Source: an uncultured Gammaproteobacteria bacterium
Lineage (GTDB): Bacteria > Pseudomonadota > Gammaproteobacteria > Steroidobacterales > UBA11654
Direction: 5' to 3'
NCBI GenBank assembly: GCA_937801655.1
Contig: CALMWC010000010.1
Span: 111,136 to 175,135, forward strand
Length of the DNA: 64,000 nt
The notes beneath the pieces are model-generated. The model was not told the origin of the DNA. It searched no databases and worked only from the letters and a program-made list of their open reading frames with translations. This document shows, piece by piece, positions 1-10,924 of this stretch (position 1 is its first letter; each line of letters starts with the position of its first letter). Position numbers and translations under genes: made by a program.

Positions 1-151
1 AGGTTGTTGAAACTGAAATTTGTGAAGGATCAACATCTGGATATTCTCTAGTCGGGAGATTATTAATAGCTAGCAAGCCTAGAATTACTAATATGGAATT
101 GATTACTCCTGCACTAACAGGTCTTTTTACTGAAAATTCAGAAATCCACAT
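1..151 (-). CDS. RND efflux pump permease, N-terminal fragment (cut by window edge)
   Basis: Only the first 50 or so codons lie in the window. Reading from the ATG at 151 gives MWISEFSVKRPVSAGVI, then a hydrophobic stretch (first membrane helix) and NLPTREYPDVDPSQISV, which is the standard N-terminus of AcrB/MexF-type inner-membrane drug/proton antiporters. The ATG lies inside the end of the upstream adaptor gene, overlapping it by 14 bases in another frame, so the two are translationally coupled. The adaptor and pump would form a tripartite exporter with an outer-membrane channel that is not in view. Substrate unknown. The family call is firm despite the fragment because motif and gene order agree. 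Confidence 0.85.
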   Translation of the reverse strand, partial: MWISEFSVKRPVSAGVINSILVILGLLAINNLPTREYPDVDPSQISVSTT

Positions 152-1235
152 TATTTTTTACCTTTAATTCTTCGACAGTGGTAATCTTCACTGGCTGACC
201 ATTTCTTAGTTTCTGTATACCTTCCGTTACAATTACATCTCCTTCTTTTAAGCCATCTAGTATTTCAACTGAACCTGGTATTCTGCCTCCAAGCTTGACT
301 TGTATTTCTTTGGCTTTATTAGCTTCTATTACGAATACATATTGAATTCCCAATCTGGGAGCTATTGATTCTTCAGGTATAAGTATTGAATTCTTTTTTT
401 CTCTATCTAGACTAACTGTTAAAAACATACCTGGTTTTAGCAATTCTTCAGAATTATTTATCTCAGCAACAATGAAAATATTTCTTGTTGAAGCATCCAC
501 TCTTGAGTTGATGGTTTTTATGTTGCCATCAAATATTTTTGATTCGTATATAGAGCTTTTAATGGCAACAGTTTGCCCAACCTCAATGGTAGATAGCAAA
601 CTCTCAGGTACAGCAAAAATCGCTCTTATTATTGATGTATCATCGAGAGTTGTAATTTGAGTGGTAGATTGCACTAAACTTCCTATACTTATGGCCCTTA
701 AGCCTAATCTGCCTTTAAAAGGTGCTTTAATATAGGTATCGTCAAGTTTTGCTTGTGTTACAGCTAATTGAGCTTCTGCAACTTTTACTTCAGATGCTCT
801 TTCTTCAAGTTCTGATTCAGTAATTGCTTGATTTTTACTGAGACTCTCTAGTCTTTTATACTGACTTCTTAATTCACTTAATGATTCATTACGTATTTCC
901 AGTTCAGCAGTTAATTCTCTATTATCTAGGGTTACTAAAAGAGTATCTTTCTCTACTAATTCTCCTTCTTCAAATAATATTTCTTTAATGATATTTGTAG
1001 ATCTTGCTGCAATGTCTATGGATTCATTTGCTCTTGCAGTTCCTAAAGCCGTAAAGGTATCTTTATAATCAGATATTTCCACCGTTGCTGTTACAACATC
1101 TGTTGGAGCAGAGCTTCTTCCCCCATAACTTGGGCGTCCACCTTTAGAGGCTCCTTCTTCATCTCCTCCACAACCGTTAATTATAAGAGGAAGTAGTAAA
1201 ATAAGTGGTGTTAATTTATTTAGATATATATTCAT
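138..1235 (-). CDS. RND efflux periplasmic adaptor lipoprotein (membrane fusion protein)
   Basis: A 365-residue HlyD/AcrA-family adaptor that links an inner-membrane RND pump to an outer-membrane channel. The N-terminus is a lipoprotein signal peptide ending in a lipobox (IINGC, Cys at about residue 22), so the protein should be lipid-anchored. A biotinyl-lipoyl-like half near residues 70-100, a helical hairpin around 105-165 (repeated L/E/S heptads) and the second lipoyl half (IKAPFKGRLGLRAIS) follow in the usual order, then beta-barrel and membrane-proximal domains. It precedes and overlaps the pump gene running off the left edge. No regulator is beside it; it is divergent from trpS. Substrate cannot be told. 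Confidence 0.88.
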   Translation of the reverse strand: MNIYLNKLTPLILLLPLIINGCGGDEEGASKGGRPSYGGRSSAPTDVVTATVEISDYKDTFTALGTARANESIDIAARSTNIIKEILFEEGELVEKDTLLVTLDNRELTAELEIRNESLSELRSQYKRLESLSKNQAITESELEERASEVKVAEAQLAVTQAKLDDTYIKAPFKGRLGLRAISIGSLVQSTTQITTLDDTSIIRAIFAVPESLLSTIEVGQTVAIKSSIYESKIFDGNIKTINSRVDASTRNIFIVAEINNSEELLKPGMFLTVSLDREKKNSILIPEESIAPRLGIQYVFVIEANKAKEIQVKLGGRIPGSVEILDGLKEGDVIVTEGIQKLRNGQPVKITTVEELKVKNNVDF

Positions 1236-1447
1236 AGTTTTATTATTATACTTCTACGATTCGAAAAGAAGTCATATAAAGATTCAATCAGTATCTCAAT
1301 AGTACTATTACTAATCTCAATTAACCTAATCATCGGTTACAAAAAGTTATATCTTTTAAATAAGAGTTTAATCTGCATTATAATGCTGTTTAAATTTCTT
1401 AAAAAAATCTTTATGTGTATTATAAAGTCTAATAACGGATAGTTTTA

Positions 1448-2458
1448 ATGATTAAGAAGCGAGTTCTCACAGGCATAACCACAACAGGATCACCTCATCT
1501 GGGTAATTATGCAGGTGCAATAAAACAAGCAGTTGATTTGAGCCAATTAAAAAATCAAGACTCTTTCTATTTTTTAGCCGATTATCATGCTTTGGTTAAA
1601 AATAAAGATCCTAAGCAAATTGAAAACTCTTGTTTAGAGATTGCAGCGACTTGGCTTGCATTGGGACTGAACCCAGAAAGAACTTTCTTTTATAGACAGT
1701 CTGACATACCTGAGATACTGGAGCTGAATTGGATTTTAAACTCTGTGACAGCAAAAGGACTTATGAATAGAGCACATGCATACAAATCATCATTAGATGA
1801 CAATCAGGTAAAAGAAAACACAGATCCCGATAAAGGAATTAATATGTCATTATTTTCTTATCCAATCTTAATGGCTGCAGATATACTTATGTTTAAGGCT
1901 ACACATGTTCCTGTTGGTAATGATCAAAAGCAACACATGGAAATGGTCAGAGATATAGCTCAAAAATTTAATCACTATTACGGTGATATTTTCATTATTC
2001 CAGAGCCAGTTATTTCAGAGGAATCATCAATTTTACCGGGTTTAGATGGACGAAAAATGAGTAAGAGTTATAACAATACAATTCCACTTTTTTTACCCAG
2101 TAAAAAACTAAGAAAATTGATTATGAAAGTTAAAACAAATTCATTAGAACCAGGCGAACCAAAGTCCACAGAAGATTGTGCACTATTTGAAATCTATAAA
2201 GGAGTTGCAAGTAAACAAGAAGCATTAGCTTTTAAGAAAAAACTTGAAGAAGGCATGGCTTGGGGCGAAGCAAAAGAAGAATTATTTATCTATATCGATC
2301 AATTATTTACCAAGCCTAGAGAGGATTATCTGCGATTGACTCAAGAACCAATGCATCTTCAATCGTTATTAACAGAGGGTGCTAACAAGGCTAGGGAAAT
2401 TTCTCTACCTTATATCAAGGAAATTAAAGAAGCTGTCGGTATTAAATCTTTGAGCTAG
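1448..2458 (+). CDS. trpS: tryptophanyl-tRNA synthetase
   Basis: Class Ic aminoacyl-tRNA synthetase charging tRNA-Trp in the cytoplasm; 336 residues, the normal bacterial length. The HIGH-equivalent [12 protein letters not shown] is at about residues 13-24 and the KMSKS loop ([10 protein letters not shown]) near residue 203; the region between carries the Rossmann fold and tryptophan pocket. The ATG follows a weak purine run (aacggatag). The gene stands alone on the + strand, divergent from the efflux operon, and its stop overlaps the end of uvrA by 4 bases (convergent). No leader peptide or T-box is apparent in the 212-base upstream gap, which holds only AT-rich promoter-like sequence. Confidence 0.96.
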   Translation: MIKKRVLTGITTTGSPHLGNYAGAIKQAVDLSQLKNQDSFYFLADYHALVKNKDPKQIENSCLEIAATWLALGLNPERTFFYRQSDIPEILELNWILNSVTAKGLMNRAHAYKSSLDDNQVKENTDPDKGINMSLFSYPILMAADILMFKATHVPVGNDQKQHMEMVRDIAQKFNHYYGDIFIIPEPVISEESSILPGLDGRKMSKSYNNTIPLFLPSKKLRKLIMKVKTNSLEPGEPKSTEDCALFEIYKGVASKQEALAFKKKLEEGMAWGEAKEELFIYIDQLFTKPREDYLRLTQEPMHLQSLLTEGANKAREISLPYIKEIKEAVGIKSLS

Positions 2459-5277
2459 TTGGTCAGCATATTTTTTAGATACTGACCTGTATAGGAAGCC
2501 TTAACTGAAGAGATTTTCTCAGGAGTACCTGCTGCGATAATTTCTCCACCTTTATCACCTCCTTCTGGTCCTAAATCAATGACCCAGTCAGCTGTTTTTA
2601 TAACATCAAGATTATGCTCAATCACGACTATAGAATTGCCGTCATCTCTCAACTTTAATAGAACTTTTAGAAGCTGGCTAATATCATGAAAATGAAGCCC
2701 CGTCGTTGGTTCATCCAATAGGTAGAGCGTGCCTTTATTTCCTCTTTTCGATAGTTCTTTTGATAGTTTTATTCTTTGAGCCTCACCACCTGAAAGAGTT
2801 ACTGCATTTTGACCTAATTTAATATAGCCAAGTCCCACTTCCAGAAGTGTTGTTAGTTTATTATTTATGCTCGACACGTTCTTAAAATACACCGATGCTT
2901 CTTTTACCGTCATTTCAAGGACTTCATAGATGTTCTTTTCCTTATACTTGATATCCAGAGTCTCTCTATTGAATCGTTTTCCTTCACATGAATCACAAAG
3001 AACATAAATATCTGCTAAGAAATTCATTTCAACTTTTATAAAGCCACCTCCTTGGCAAGTTTCACATCTTCCTCCTTTAACATTAAAGCTAAATCTTCCT
3101 GGTTTGTAACCTCTAGATCTGGCTTCTTGTGTTCCAGCAAATAATTCTCTGATGGGAGTAAATAAACCTGTGTAAGTTGCAGGATTTGATCTCGGTGTTC
3201 TACCTATGGGACTTTGACTGATATCAATCAATCGTTTTATATTCTCATAACCTTCAATGGATACCTCGGCTAATTCTTCATTGAATTGCCTACTTAATTT
3301 TGACTTCAATGCAGGCTTTATTATCCCATTGATTAGTGATGATTTACCTGATCCTGAAACGCCAGTAATACAGGTTAAAAGATTAAGAGGGATCTCTGCA
3401 CAAATGGATTTCAAATTGTTTTTATTAGCATTATTGATTTTCAATATATGATTTTTATCAGGTTGGATCCTTTTATTTGGTACATCAATTTTTTTCTGCC
3501 CTTTAAGGTAATTCCCAGTTAATGATTTTGTCTCATTTTTAATATCATCAATGCTTCCTTGACAAACAATTTCTCCGCCTGAGCTGCCTGCACCTGGACC
3601 AATGTCAACAATAAAATCAGCTGATTTTATAGCCTCCTCATCATGTTCAACAACTATGACTGTATTTCCCAAATCCCTTAGCTTGGTTAGGGTTTTAATC
3701 AATCGTTTATTGTCTTTTTGATGTAATCCTATGGTTGGTTCATCCAAGATATACATGACTCCAACAAGACCAGAACCAATTTGACTTGCTAACCTTATTC
3801 TCTGGGATTCTCCACCTGAAAGAGTCTCTGCACTTCTTTCTAGATTGAGGTAATTTAAACCTACATTAGATAAAAATTGCAAACGATCAATAATCTCCTT
3901 TACTACATTTTTGGCTATTTCTCCTCGGCTTCCTTTTAATTTTAGTGTATTAAAAAATACTAATGTTTCATCAATATTCATTCTTGTAAGATCAGCGATA
4001 TTTCGTTTATCAATAAATACATTTCTGGCCGCCTCATTGAGTCTTTTTCCATCGCATTCCTGACAAGCAGAAGTACTCATGTATTTTGATAAGGCATCTT
4101 TTACTGCTTGAGAGTCGGTTTCTTTATAACGTCTTTTAAGGTTGGGAATTACGCCCTCAAAGGGATGTTTTCTTGATATTCTTTTCCCGCCTCTACCTGG
4201 ATAGTAAAATTGTATTTTCTCACTTCCACTGCCATCTAATAGTATGTCTTTTATTTTTTTAGTATAAGTTTTAAATGGTTCTTCAATATCAAAGTTGTAA
4301 TGCTTTGCAAGACTTTTGATTAAATGGAAGTAATAAAAGTTTCTTCTATCCCATCCTCTAATAGCCCCCTCAGCAATGCTTAAATTTTCATTTTTAATGA
4401 CTAATTCAGGACTAAAAAAATGCTCTACGCCTAAACCATCACAATTACTGCAAGCCCCTGCTGGATTATTAAATGAAAAAGTTCTGGGTTCAAGTTCAGT
4501 AATAGAAAATCCACATGAGGGGCATGCAAACTTATTGGAAAATAGTAAACTTTTTTGAGTTCCATCAAGAAAAGCAACTTTTGCTATACCATTCGATAAT
4601 TCAAGAGCTGTTTCAAATGATTCTGTTATCCTTAAACCAATCTCAGCTTTAACACTGAATCTATCAACTACAACTTCAATTGTATTCTTTTTCTTCGCAT
4701 CTATTACTGGCAAGGCATCTATTTCATGAATAAATCCATTAATTCTAAGACGAATAAATCCTTTGGATTTTATGTCTTTTATTAACTCATTATGTTCTCC
4801 TTTACGATCATTGATAATAGGAGAAAGCAGAATTAATTTAGTGCCGACATTTATCTTTAGAATTTGATCCACCATTTCAGATACATTTTGTATGCCAAGA
4901 TTTCTTTTATGGGTTGGGCATTTAGGTATTCCTGCTCTAGCAAATAATAACCTTAGGTAATCATAAATTTCTGTCACTGTTCCAACTGTTGATCTTGGGT
5001 TATGAGATGTTGTTTTTTGTTCTATTGAAATTGCCGGAGAAAGTCCTTCAATTAGATCAACATCGGGTTTTTCCATCAACGAAAGAAACTGTCTCGCATA
5101 AGCCGATAAAGATTCAACATACCTTCTTTGTCCTTCCGCATAAATAGTATCAAATGCTAAAGATGATTTACCCGACCCTGATAAACCCGTGAGTACAATT
5201 AATTTATTTCTAGGCAACTCAAGATCAATGTTCTTTAAGTTATGGGTTCTAGCCCCTCTTATATTGATGAACTTCAT
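2455..5277 (-). CDS. uvrA: excinuclease ABC subunit A
   Basis: DNA-damage recognition ATPase of nucleotide excision repair; it dimerises and loads UvrB at lesions. 940 residues, matching E. coli UvrA. It begins with the canonical [13 protein letters not shown], has two Walker A motifs (GLSGSGKSS near residue 31, GVSGSGKSS near 640), two LSGGE signatures, two LLDEP/ILDEP-type Walker B motifs, and zinc-finger cysteine pairs (CPSCG, CxxC near 250-280; CETCQGGG and CDSCEG near 740-765). It is divergent from ssb, the classic gammaproteobacterial arrangement, but the shared 123-base gap has no E. coli-type LexA box. Complete and unremarkable. Confidence 0.97.
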   Translation of the reverse strand: MKFINIRGARTHNLKNIDLELPRNKLIVLTGLSGSGKSSLAFDTIYAEGQRRYVESLSAYARQFLSLMEKPDVDLIEGLSPAISIEQKTTSHNPRSTVGTVTEIYDYLRLLFARAGIPKCPTHKRNLGIQNVSEMVDQILKINVGTKLILLSPIINDRKGEHNELIKDIKSKGFIRLRINGFIHEIDALPVIDAKKKNTIEVVVDRFSVKAEIGLRITESFETALELSNGIAKVAFLDGTQKSLLFSNKFACPSCGFSITELEPRTFSFNNPAGACSNCDGLGVEHFFSPELVIKNENLSIAEGAIRGWDRRNFYYFHLIKSLAKHYNFDIEEPFKTYTKKIKDILLDGSGSEKIQFYYPGRGGKRISRKHPFEGVIPNLKRRYKETDSQAVKDALSKYMSTSACQECDGKRLNEAARNVFIDKRNIADLTRMNIDETLVFFNTLKLKGSRGEIAKNVVKEIIDRLQFLSNVGLNYLNLERSAETLSGGESQRIRLASQIGSGLVGVMYILDEPTIGLHQKDNKRLIKTLTKLRDLGNTVIVVEHDEEAIKSADFIVDIGPGAGSSGGEIVCQGSIDDIKNETKSLTGNYLKGQKKIDVPNKRIQPDKNHILKINNANKNNLKSICAEIPLNLLTCITGVSGSGKSSLINGIIKPALKSKLSRQFNEELAEVSIEGYENIKRLIDISQSPIGRTPRSNPATYTGLFTPIRELFAGTQEARSRGYKPGRFSFNVKGGRCETCQGGGFIKVEMNFLADIYVLCDSCEGKRFNRETLDIKYKEKNIYEVLEMTVKEASVYFKNVSSINNKLTTLLEVGLGYIKLGQNAVTLSGGEAQRIKLSKELSKRGNKGTLYLLDEPTTGLHFHDISQLLKVLLKLRDDGNSIVVIEHNLDVIKTADWVIDLGPEGGDKGGEIIAAGTPEKISSVKASYTGQYLKNMLTN

Positions 5278-5321
5278 ACTAAGCCTTTTTTAAAATGCCA
5301 AACCTTGTATTGTAAATGTTT

Positions 5322-5360
5322 TTGACTTTGACAAGCAAATACAAAGGTTTTTGATACAAT
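5322..5360 (+). promoter_or_regulatory. candidate ssb promoter in the uvrA-ssb intergenic region
   Basis: TTGACA at 5328-5333 (part of a tandem TTGACT-TTGACA) is followed after 17 bases by TTGATA, which runs into TACAAT at 5355-5360. The -35 is a perfect match but the -10 is imperfect at the best spacing, so the assignment is tentative. An imperfect inverted repeat (AAACCTTGTATTG ... CAAATACAAAGGTTT) flanks this stretch and could hold divergent promoters or a repressor site. Confidence 0.35.
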
Positions 5361-5400
5361 AATCATTTAATCTAGAATGAGATATTTATAAGGAAATATT

Positions 5401-5832
5401 ATGGCGGGAGTTAATAAAGTGATTGTGGTTGGGCGACTAGGTTCTGATCCAGATACAAGGTATATGCCAAGTGGTAGCGCGGTTACAAATGTTAGTGTAG
5501 CAACATCAGAATCTTGGAAAGACAAGGAAACAGGCGAAAAGCAAGAGAAAACAGAGTGGCATCGAGTAGTCTTTTTTAATCGGTTGGCTGAGATTGCAAG
5601 TGAATATTTAAAAAAAGGGTCCCAAATTTATGTAGAAGGTAGGCTTCAAACTAGAAAATGGGAGGATAAAGAAGGCAATGAAAAGTGGACTACTGAAATA
5701 GTGGCTAACCAAATGCAAATGTTAGGCGAGAGGATGTCATCAGGCTCATCTAACAATGATCGAGCTCCAGCGCAAAATACCAATAAGAATGATTTTGCGA
5801 ATGATGATTTTGATGATGATATTCCGTTCTAA
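5401..5832 (+). CDS. ssb: single-stranded DNA-binding protein
   Basis: Binds and protects single-stranded DNA during replication, repair and recombination. 143 residues: an OB fold at about 1-110 (starts [17 protein letters not shown], with the aromatic ssDNA contacts in [14 protein letters not shown]), a short Asn/Asp-rich linker, and the acidic C-terminal tip DDDIPF that docks partner proteins. A good ribosome site (AAGGA) sits 8 bases before the ATG. It is shorter than E. coli SSB (178), almost wholly through a reduced linker, which fits a compact genome. miaB follows after 29 bases. Confidence 0.97.
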   Translation: MAGVNKVIVVGRLGSDPDTRYMPSGSAVTNVSVATSESWKDKETGEKQEKTEWHRVVFFNRLAEIASEYLKKGSQIYVEGRLQTRKWEDKEGNEKWTTEIVANQMQMLGERMSSGSSNNDRAPAQNTNKNDFANDDFDDDIPF

Positions 5833-5861
5833 TCCTGAATAAGACGAACAAATAAAAGACA

Positions 5862-7184
5862 GTGTCTAGAAAGATATTTATAAAATCTTTTGGTTGTCAG
5901 ATGAATGAGTATGATGCTATGAAAATGGCAGATGTCATGTGTCATCACAAAGATATGGAGGTAACATCTGAAGAATCTAAAGCAGATGTATTTCTCTTAA
6001 ATACTTGTTCAATTAGAGAAAAGCCTCAAGAGAAAGTTTTTCATCAATTAGGAAGATGGAAAGCCTATAAAGATAAAAATCCTCAAATTGTTATTGGTGT
6101 TGGAGGTTGCGTGGCAAGTCAGGAGGGGAGTGCAATCATCAAGAGGGCACCCTATGTCGATATGGTGTTTGGACCACAAACACTTCATCGACTGCCAAGT
6201 ATGTATGATCAGGTTATTTCTACAAGAGACCCCATAGTTGACATCAGCTTTCCAAAAATAGAAAAATTTAATCATTTACCTAAGACAAAAAATATAAAAG
6301 CCTCAGCTTTTGTTTCTATTATGGAGGGATGCAGTAAATTTTGTACTTTTTGTGTGGTTCCTTATACCAGGGGTCTAGAGGTTAGTAGATTGCCAGAGCA
6401 AATACTTGATGAGATTAAAGACTTAGCTGGGAAAGGAGTAAGAGAGATTAATTTACTTGGTCAGAATGTTAATGCTTATCGAGTAAAGGATATCAGTGGA
6501 AAGAGACTCAAGCTTTCAGATTTAATTGAGAAGGTTACTGAAATAGAAGGAATAGATAGAATAAGATTTACCACGTCACATCCTTTGCAGTTTACTGATG
6601 ACTTAGTAGCAGCATATAATCACCCAAAATTAGCCAATTATTTACACTTACCTATTCAAAGCGGGTCTAACCGGATACTTAAACTTATGCATAGAAAGCA
6701 TAATGTTCAATTGTATATTGATAGAATATCTAAACTCAGAGCTCTCAGACCTAATATCAGTATTGCTTCTGATTTTATAGTCGGGTTTCCTGGAGAAACC
6801 GAAGATGATTTTCAGGAAACTTTGAATGTTATTGAAGAAGTAGGCTTTGATCAGTCCTTTAGTTTTATCTATAGTCCAAGACCACAAACACCTGCAGCAC
6901 TTATGGATGATGATGTCAGTTATCAAGAGAAGCTAGAGAGATTGAATAGATTACAGAGTAGGATCAAAGCAAATACCCTGAAAATAAGTAAAGAGATGAT
7001 CGGAACAGATCAAACTATTTTAGTTGAAAAACTATCAAAAAAAATGAATAAACAAATATCAGGTAGAACTGAGAATAACCGATGGGTAAACTTTGATGGA
7101 CCCAGTAGCTTGATAGGCCAATTTATCAAATTACGAATCACAGAAGCATTGTCCAACTCACTTCGAGCACGAATCATAAATTAA
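5862..7184 (+). CDS. miaB: tRNA-2-methylthio-N6-dimethylallyladenosine synthase
   Basis: Radical-SAM methylthiotransferase that adds a methylthio group to i6A37 of tRNAs reading UNN codons. 440 residues in the usual three parts: N-terminal MTTase domain with auxiliary-cluster cysteines (GCQMNEYD, NTCSIREK, GGCVA), radical-SAM domain with CxxxCxxC (CSKFCTFC near residue 157) and C-terminal TRAM domain. The start is GTG; the protein begins SRKIFIKSFGCQMN in line with the family. First gene of the conserved miaB-ybeZ-ybeY-corC-lnt block. Confidence 0.96.
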   Translation: MSRKIFIKSFGCQMNEYDAMKMADVMCHHKDMEVTSEESKADVFLLNTCSIREKPQEKVFHQLGRWKAYKDKNPQIVIGVGGCVASQEGSAIIKRAPYVDMVFGPQTLHRLPSMYDQVISTRDPIVDISFPKIEKFNHLPKTKNIKASAFVSIMEGCSKFCTFCVVPYTRGLEVSRLPEQILDEIKDLAGKGVREINLLGQNVNAYRVKDISGKRLKLSDLIEKVTEIEGIDRIRFTTSHPLQFTDDLVAAYNHPKLANYLHLPIQSGSNRILKLMHRKHNVQLYIDRISKLRALRPNISIASDFIVGFPGETEDDFQETLNVIEEVGFDQSFSFIYSPRPQTPAALMDDDVSYQEKLERLNRLQSRIKANTLKISKEMIGTDQTILVEKLSKKMNKQISGRTENNRWVNFDGPSSLIGQFIKLRITEALSNSLRARIIN

Positions 7185-7195
7185 AAAGGATCTTT

Positions 7196-8149
7196 TTGAA
7201 TACTAAAGAATTTGAGATTGAATTGGCCGAGAATAATATTCTAGCTAATATGTTAGGTATATTTGATAAACATCTTAGAATTATTGAGCATGAACTAGAG
7301 GTAGAAATAAAGACAAGAGGCGGGTTCTTTTTGTTATCAGGCAAACAGGATAATCTTAATATGGTTGAAGAGGTTATCAGAGAGTTATATTTTTTAGCTG
7401 AGAACGATCACTTATCCCATGAAAAAGTTCATCTTGTATTGAGAAAATTTATGCTGGATGCAACTACAAAGAAAACGATGAACAAAAAAAATGGCATCTT
7501 TATAGACACACCTAATAAGGAAATTCATACCCAAAATAAGAATCAAATTGAATACATTCAGGCAATTAGAAAGAACGATTTATCCTTTGGGATAGGACCA
7601 GCAGGAACTGGAAAAACATATTTAGCTATTGCTACTGCAATAGAGGCTTTGCAAAAACAAACAGTAAAAAAAATTATTTTAGTTAGACCAGCTGTTGAGG
7701 CAGGAGAAAGACTGGGTTTTTTACCTGGTGACCTATCCCAAAAGGTCGACCCATATCTAAGACCAATGTACGATGCACTATATGAAATGTTGGGTTTTGA
7801 TCAAGTGATGAATCTTATTGATAGAAAATCAATTGAGCTAGCTCCTCTTGCTTTTATGAGAGGTCGTTCATTGAATGAAAGCTTTATCATTCTTGACGAA
7901 GCTCAAAATACAACAATTGAACAAATGAAAATGTTTTTAACAAGAATGGGCTTTGGTTCTAAATCTGTAGTCAATGGAGATATAACACAAATTGATCTAC
8001 CCTCTGAGAAAGAATCTGGTCTAAAGCATGTATTGGAGATTATTAAGCACCTTAAAAATGTTGGAGTAGTAAACTTTAATCATAAAGATGTAATTCGTCA
8101 CCGAATTGTACAAGATATAGTAGAGGCCTATGAGAAACATAAAAAGTAA
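7196..8149 (+). CDS. ybeZ: PhoH-like ATPase YbeZ
   Basis: PhoH-family P-loop ATPase, a partner of the RNase YbeY in 16S rRNA maturation and ribosome quality control in related bacteria. 317 residues: a KH-like N-terminal portion (about 1-110) and the PhoH domain with Walker A GPAGTGKTYLA near residue 134 and a Walker B-like FIILDEAQNT near 225. The start is TTG, preceded by AAAAGGA at good spacing; no in-frame ATG fits better. Sits between miaB and ybeY; its TAA is followed directly by the ybeY ATG. Confidence 0.93.
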   Translation: MNTKEFEIELAENNILANMLGIFDKHLRIIEHELEVEIKTRGGFFLLSGKQDNLNMVEEVIRELYFLAENDHLSHEKVHLVLRKFMLDATTKKTMNKKNGIFIDTPNKEIHTQNKNQIEYIQAIRKNDLSFGIGPAGTGKTYLAIATAIEALQKQTVKKIILVRPAVEAGERLGFLPGDLSQKVDPYLRPMYDALYEMLGFDQVMNLIDRKSIELAPLAFMRGRSLNESFIILDEAQNTTIEQMKMFLTRMGFGSKSVVNGDITQIDLPSEKESGLKHVLEIIKHLKNVGVVNFNHKDVIRHRIVQDIVEAYEKHKK

Positions 8150-8635
8150 ATGATTGAGGAGAAGAAACCATTCTATATTGAGACCCAAACTGGAGATGGG
8201 ATTAAACTGCCAATAGACTCTGAAGTCATTGAACAATTAATCTTTCTGACGTATGAGGTTTCCAATCAAAGAATCGATTTACCATTGGGTATAACAATAA
8301 GACTCGTTGACAATGAAGAAGGGCGATTGTTGAATAAAAATTATTCGAAAAAAGATAAATCAACTAATGTGCTTTCATTTATTGGCAATGCCTCAGAAGA
8401 AAGAAAACTAGGGATAGACCCACCTTTTCTTGGTGATATTATTATTTGTCTACCAGTTATCGAGACTGAGGCTAAGGACCAAGGTAAAAATCTTATCGAG
8501 CATCTACAGCATATGATTATTCATGGTTTCTTGCATTTGATTGGCTATGATCATCAGAACGATCAAGAGGAGAGTATAATGGCAAGTATCGAAAACCAAG
8601 TTTTGGCATCAAGTTTGGTAAAGGAATTAAGATGA
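8150..8635 (+). CDS. ybeY: endoribonuclease / rRNA maturation factor YbeY
   Basis: Zinc-dependent single-strand RNase needed for 16S rRNA 3' end maturation. 161 residues with the family zinc motif HGFLHLIGYDH (three metal-binding His) near residues 123-133 and the upstream STNVLSF signature. Starts immediately after the ybeZ stop and overlaps corC by 4 bases, so expression is probably coupled. Confidence 0.95.
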   Translation: MIEEKKPFYIETQTGDGIKLPIDSEVIEQLIFLTYEVSNQRIDLPLGITIRLVDNEEGRLLNKNYSKKDKSTNVLSFIGNASEERKLGIDPPFLGDIIICLPVIETEAKDQGKNLIEHLQHMIIHGFLHLIGYDHQNDQEESIMASIENQVLASSLVKELR

Positions 8636-9438
8636 ATAAAACAATAAAAAAAATAAAATCATTGTTCATAGAGGTTCAAAATACTCCAGAGAGCTTTTTT
8701 ACTATGATTGAATCAAAGAGATGGAAAGATTTTATTGGGAAGGATGAGATCAGAATGATTCAAGGAGTCATTGAGGTCTCTGAACTCCAAGTAAGAGATA
8801 TCATGATCCCAAGATCTAATATGATTGTTTTAGAAGAATCGAATGATGTGGGGGAATTACTTAAAAAAATAATTGACTCAGGTCATTCAAGGTTCCCAGT
8901 GATTGCAGACAATAAAGATGAGGTTGTGGGTATATTGTTAGCGAAAGATATTTTAAAGTTCACCAATAAGAAGGACAGTGAATTTATTATGAGTAACTAT
9001 CTTAGGCCTCCAACGTTTATTCCAGAGAGTAAGAGATTAAAGATACTTTTGAAAGAATTTAGAAAAAGTAGAAACCATATGGCTATTGTAGTTGATGAGT
9101 ATGGAAGAACAGCTGGTATGTTAACCATTGAAGATGTTCTAGAGCAAATTGTTGGCGATATTGAGGATGAATTTGATGCTGAAGATTTACCGATGATAAG
9201 GGAACTTCAAAAAGGAATATTTCAAGTGGATGCATTGATTCGTATGGAAGACTTTAATGATGCTTTTGAAAGCGAGTTTGATGATGAAGATTTTGATACT
9301 CTTGGCGGCATGCTCTCTAAGAATCTAGGAAAATTACCTAGAGTTGGAGAGAAAGCAACGATTGCTTCATTTGAATTCAAAATACTTCAGGCTAATCATC
9401 GGAAAATAATACTGATCGAAGTAAAGAAAATTGATTAA
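8632..9438 (+). CDS. corC: CorC/HlyC-family CBS-domain protein
   Basis: Cytosolic protein of the CorC (YbeX) family, linked to magnesium/cobalt efflux and, through its operon, to ribosome maturation. 268 residues: a paired CBS module at about 55-180 (VRDIMIPRSNMIVLEE, GHSRFPV, VDEYGRTAGMLTIEDVLEQIVGDIEDE) and a C-terminal transporter-associated domain. No membrane segments, as expected for the short form. Overlaps ybeY upstream by 4 bases and lnt downstream by 8. Confidence 0.92.
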   Translation: MNKTIKKIKSLFIEVQNTPESFFTMIESKRWKDFIGKDEIRMIQGVIEVSELQVRDIMIPRSNMIVLEESNDVGELLKKIIDSGHSRFPVIADNKDEVVGILLAKDILKFTNKKDSEFIMSNYLRPPTFIPESKRLKILLKEFRKSRNHMAIVVDEYGRTAGMLTIEDVLEQIVGDIEDEFDAEDLPMIRELQKGIFQVDALIRMEDFNDAFESEFDDEDFDTLGGMLSKNLGKLPRVGEKATIASFEFKILQANHRKIILIEVKKID

Positions 9439-10924
9439 AAAAAAATCATTAACTTTTTTGATCGCCTTATTGTTTATTCTTGGTTTTGAGCCTTTTAATT
9501 TTTTCTTATTCCCTGTTATCGTCCTCTCTCTATTATTCTTTATTGCCCTAAAAGAGCAGCCCAGTAGAACGGCTTACCTTTTTTTCTCATTTGGTTTCTT
9601 TCTTTTTGGGGTTGGCCTCTATTGGCTTTATATCAGTATCAGTGTTATCAGTGGAGCCCCTTCTTGGCTATCATTTTTACTAATAGCTTTTTTGGCTGCG
9701 GCAATGTCAACTTATTATGCATTAGCAGGATACTTGATCAGTTATTCATATAAAAAATTTAACTCAAAAATGATTACTTTATTATTTTTTGCTCCCAGCC
9801 TATGGGTAACAATGGAGTGGATTCGAGGGTATTTATTTACAGGTTTTCCATGGTATACATTAGGGTACAGTCAAACCACTACATGGTTGACAGGATGGGC
9901 ACCTATTGGTGGTGTTTATATGATGAGCTATATTGTTGCATTATCTTCATCCTTAATTTTATTAATTTATCTGAAAATTAAGCCTTATAGGTTTGTAGCA
10001 ATACTAACGTCTGTTTGTTTGGTTTCATTCTCTTTACAATTTATTGAATGGACAGAGAGTAAAGGACGCCCACTCACTGTGACACTTGTTCAAGGAGGGG
10101 TATTGCAAGAAAATAAATGGCTTCGCTCTGAACTAAATAATACTTTAAATCTTTATAAGGGCAGTCTTATAGCTTCCGAGGGATTAGATCTAGTAATTTG
10201 GCCTGAGGTTGCTATTCCAGCATTAGCACAGAGAGTTAAACCCTATTTAAAAGAATTGGATCAAATAATAATTAATAAAAAAATTCAACTATTAATTATG
10301 GGTATAAATACTCTGGACAAAGAAAGGAATGTATATAATTCCATGCTGACAATGGGAGTTGATAATGTGGTTTATCATAAGAGGCATCTCGTCCCTTTTG
10401 GTGAGTATTTTCCAGTGCCACTATTTATAAAAAATTGGTTGCAAGAGATGCAATTACCTAATAATGATATTAAAAAAGGCAATCGCATTCAGGCGATGCC
10501 AAAATTAAATGATATTACTATCGCAACATCCATTTGTTTTGAAGATATTTTTGGCAGTGAGCAATTGACATTTCAACCCGAAGCAAATGTTTTAGTCAAC
10601 ATTACCAATAATGCATGGTTTGGAGAATCTATAGCCTCTGCACAACACTTTCAAATGTCAAGAATGAGGGCAATAGAGACCGGTCGTTTTCTGTTAAGAA
10701 CTTCCAATACGGGAATTACAGCAATTGTTAAACCCGATGGCAGTATTCAGCAACAACTAGATCCTTATGAATATTCTTTATTGAAGGGAAGTTTTCAGCC
10801 TATGCAGGGTTTAACTCCTTATATTAAATTAGGAAATTATTTGATTGTAATTCTTATTATCTTCATGATGAGTTTAGGCTATTATCTTGGTGTAAATTTA
10901 AAGAAAAAAGAGAATGATGGATAA
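9431..10924 (+). CDS. lnt: apolipoprotein N-acyltransferase
   Basis: Inner-membrane enzyme adding the third acyl chain to lipoproteins. 497 residues: about six to eight helices in the first 210 residues, then a periplasmic nitrilase-type domain with the catalytic triad visible as WPEVAIPA (Glu), [12 protein letters not shown] (Lys) and SICFEDIFG (Cys), and a last C-terminal helix. Start is TTG inside the end of corC, giving [14 protein letters not shown] as the first positively charged/hydrophobic stretch. Its substrates would include the LptE and efflux-adaptor lipoproteins in this same window. Confidence 0.94.
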   Translation: MIKKKSLTFLIALLFILGFEPFNFFLFPVIVLSLLFFIALKEQPSRTAYLFFSFGFFLFGVGLYWLYISISVISGAPSWLSFLLIAFLAAAMSTYYALAGYLISYSYKKFNSKMITLLFFAPSLWVTMEWIRGYLFTGFPWYTLGYSQTTTWLTGWAPIGGVYMMSYIVALSSSLILLIYLKIKPYRFVAILTSVCLVSFSLQFIEWTESKGRPLTVTLVQGGVLQENKWLRSELNNTLNLYKGSLIASEGLDLVIWPEVAIPALAQRVKPYLKELDQIIINKKIQLLIMGINTLDKERNVYNSMLTMGVDNVVYHKRHLVPFGEYFPVPLFIKNWLQEMQLPNNDIKKGNRIQAMPKLNDITIATSICFEDIFGSEQLTFQPEANVLVNITNNAWFGESIASAQHFQMSRMRAIETGRFLLRTSNTGITAIVKPDGSIQQQLDPYEYSLLKGSFQPMQGLTPYIKLGNYLIVILIIFMMSLGYYLGVNLKKKENDG

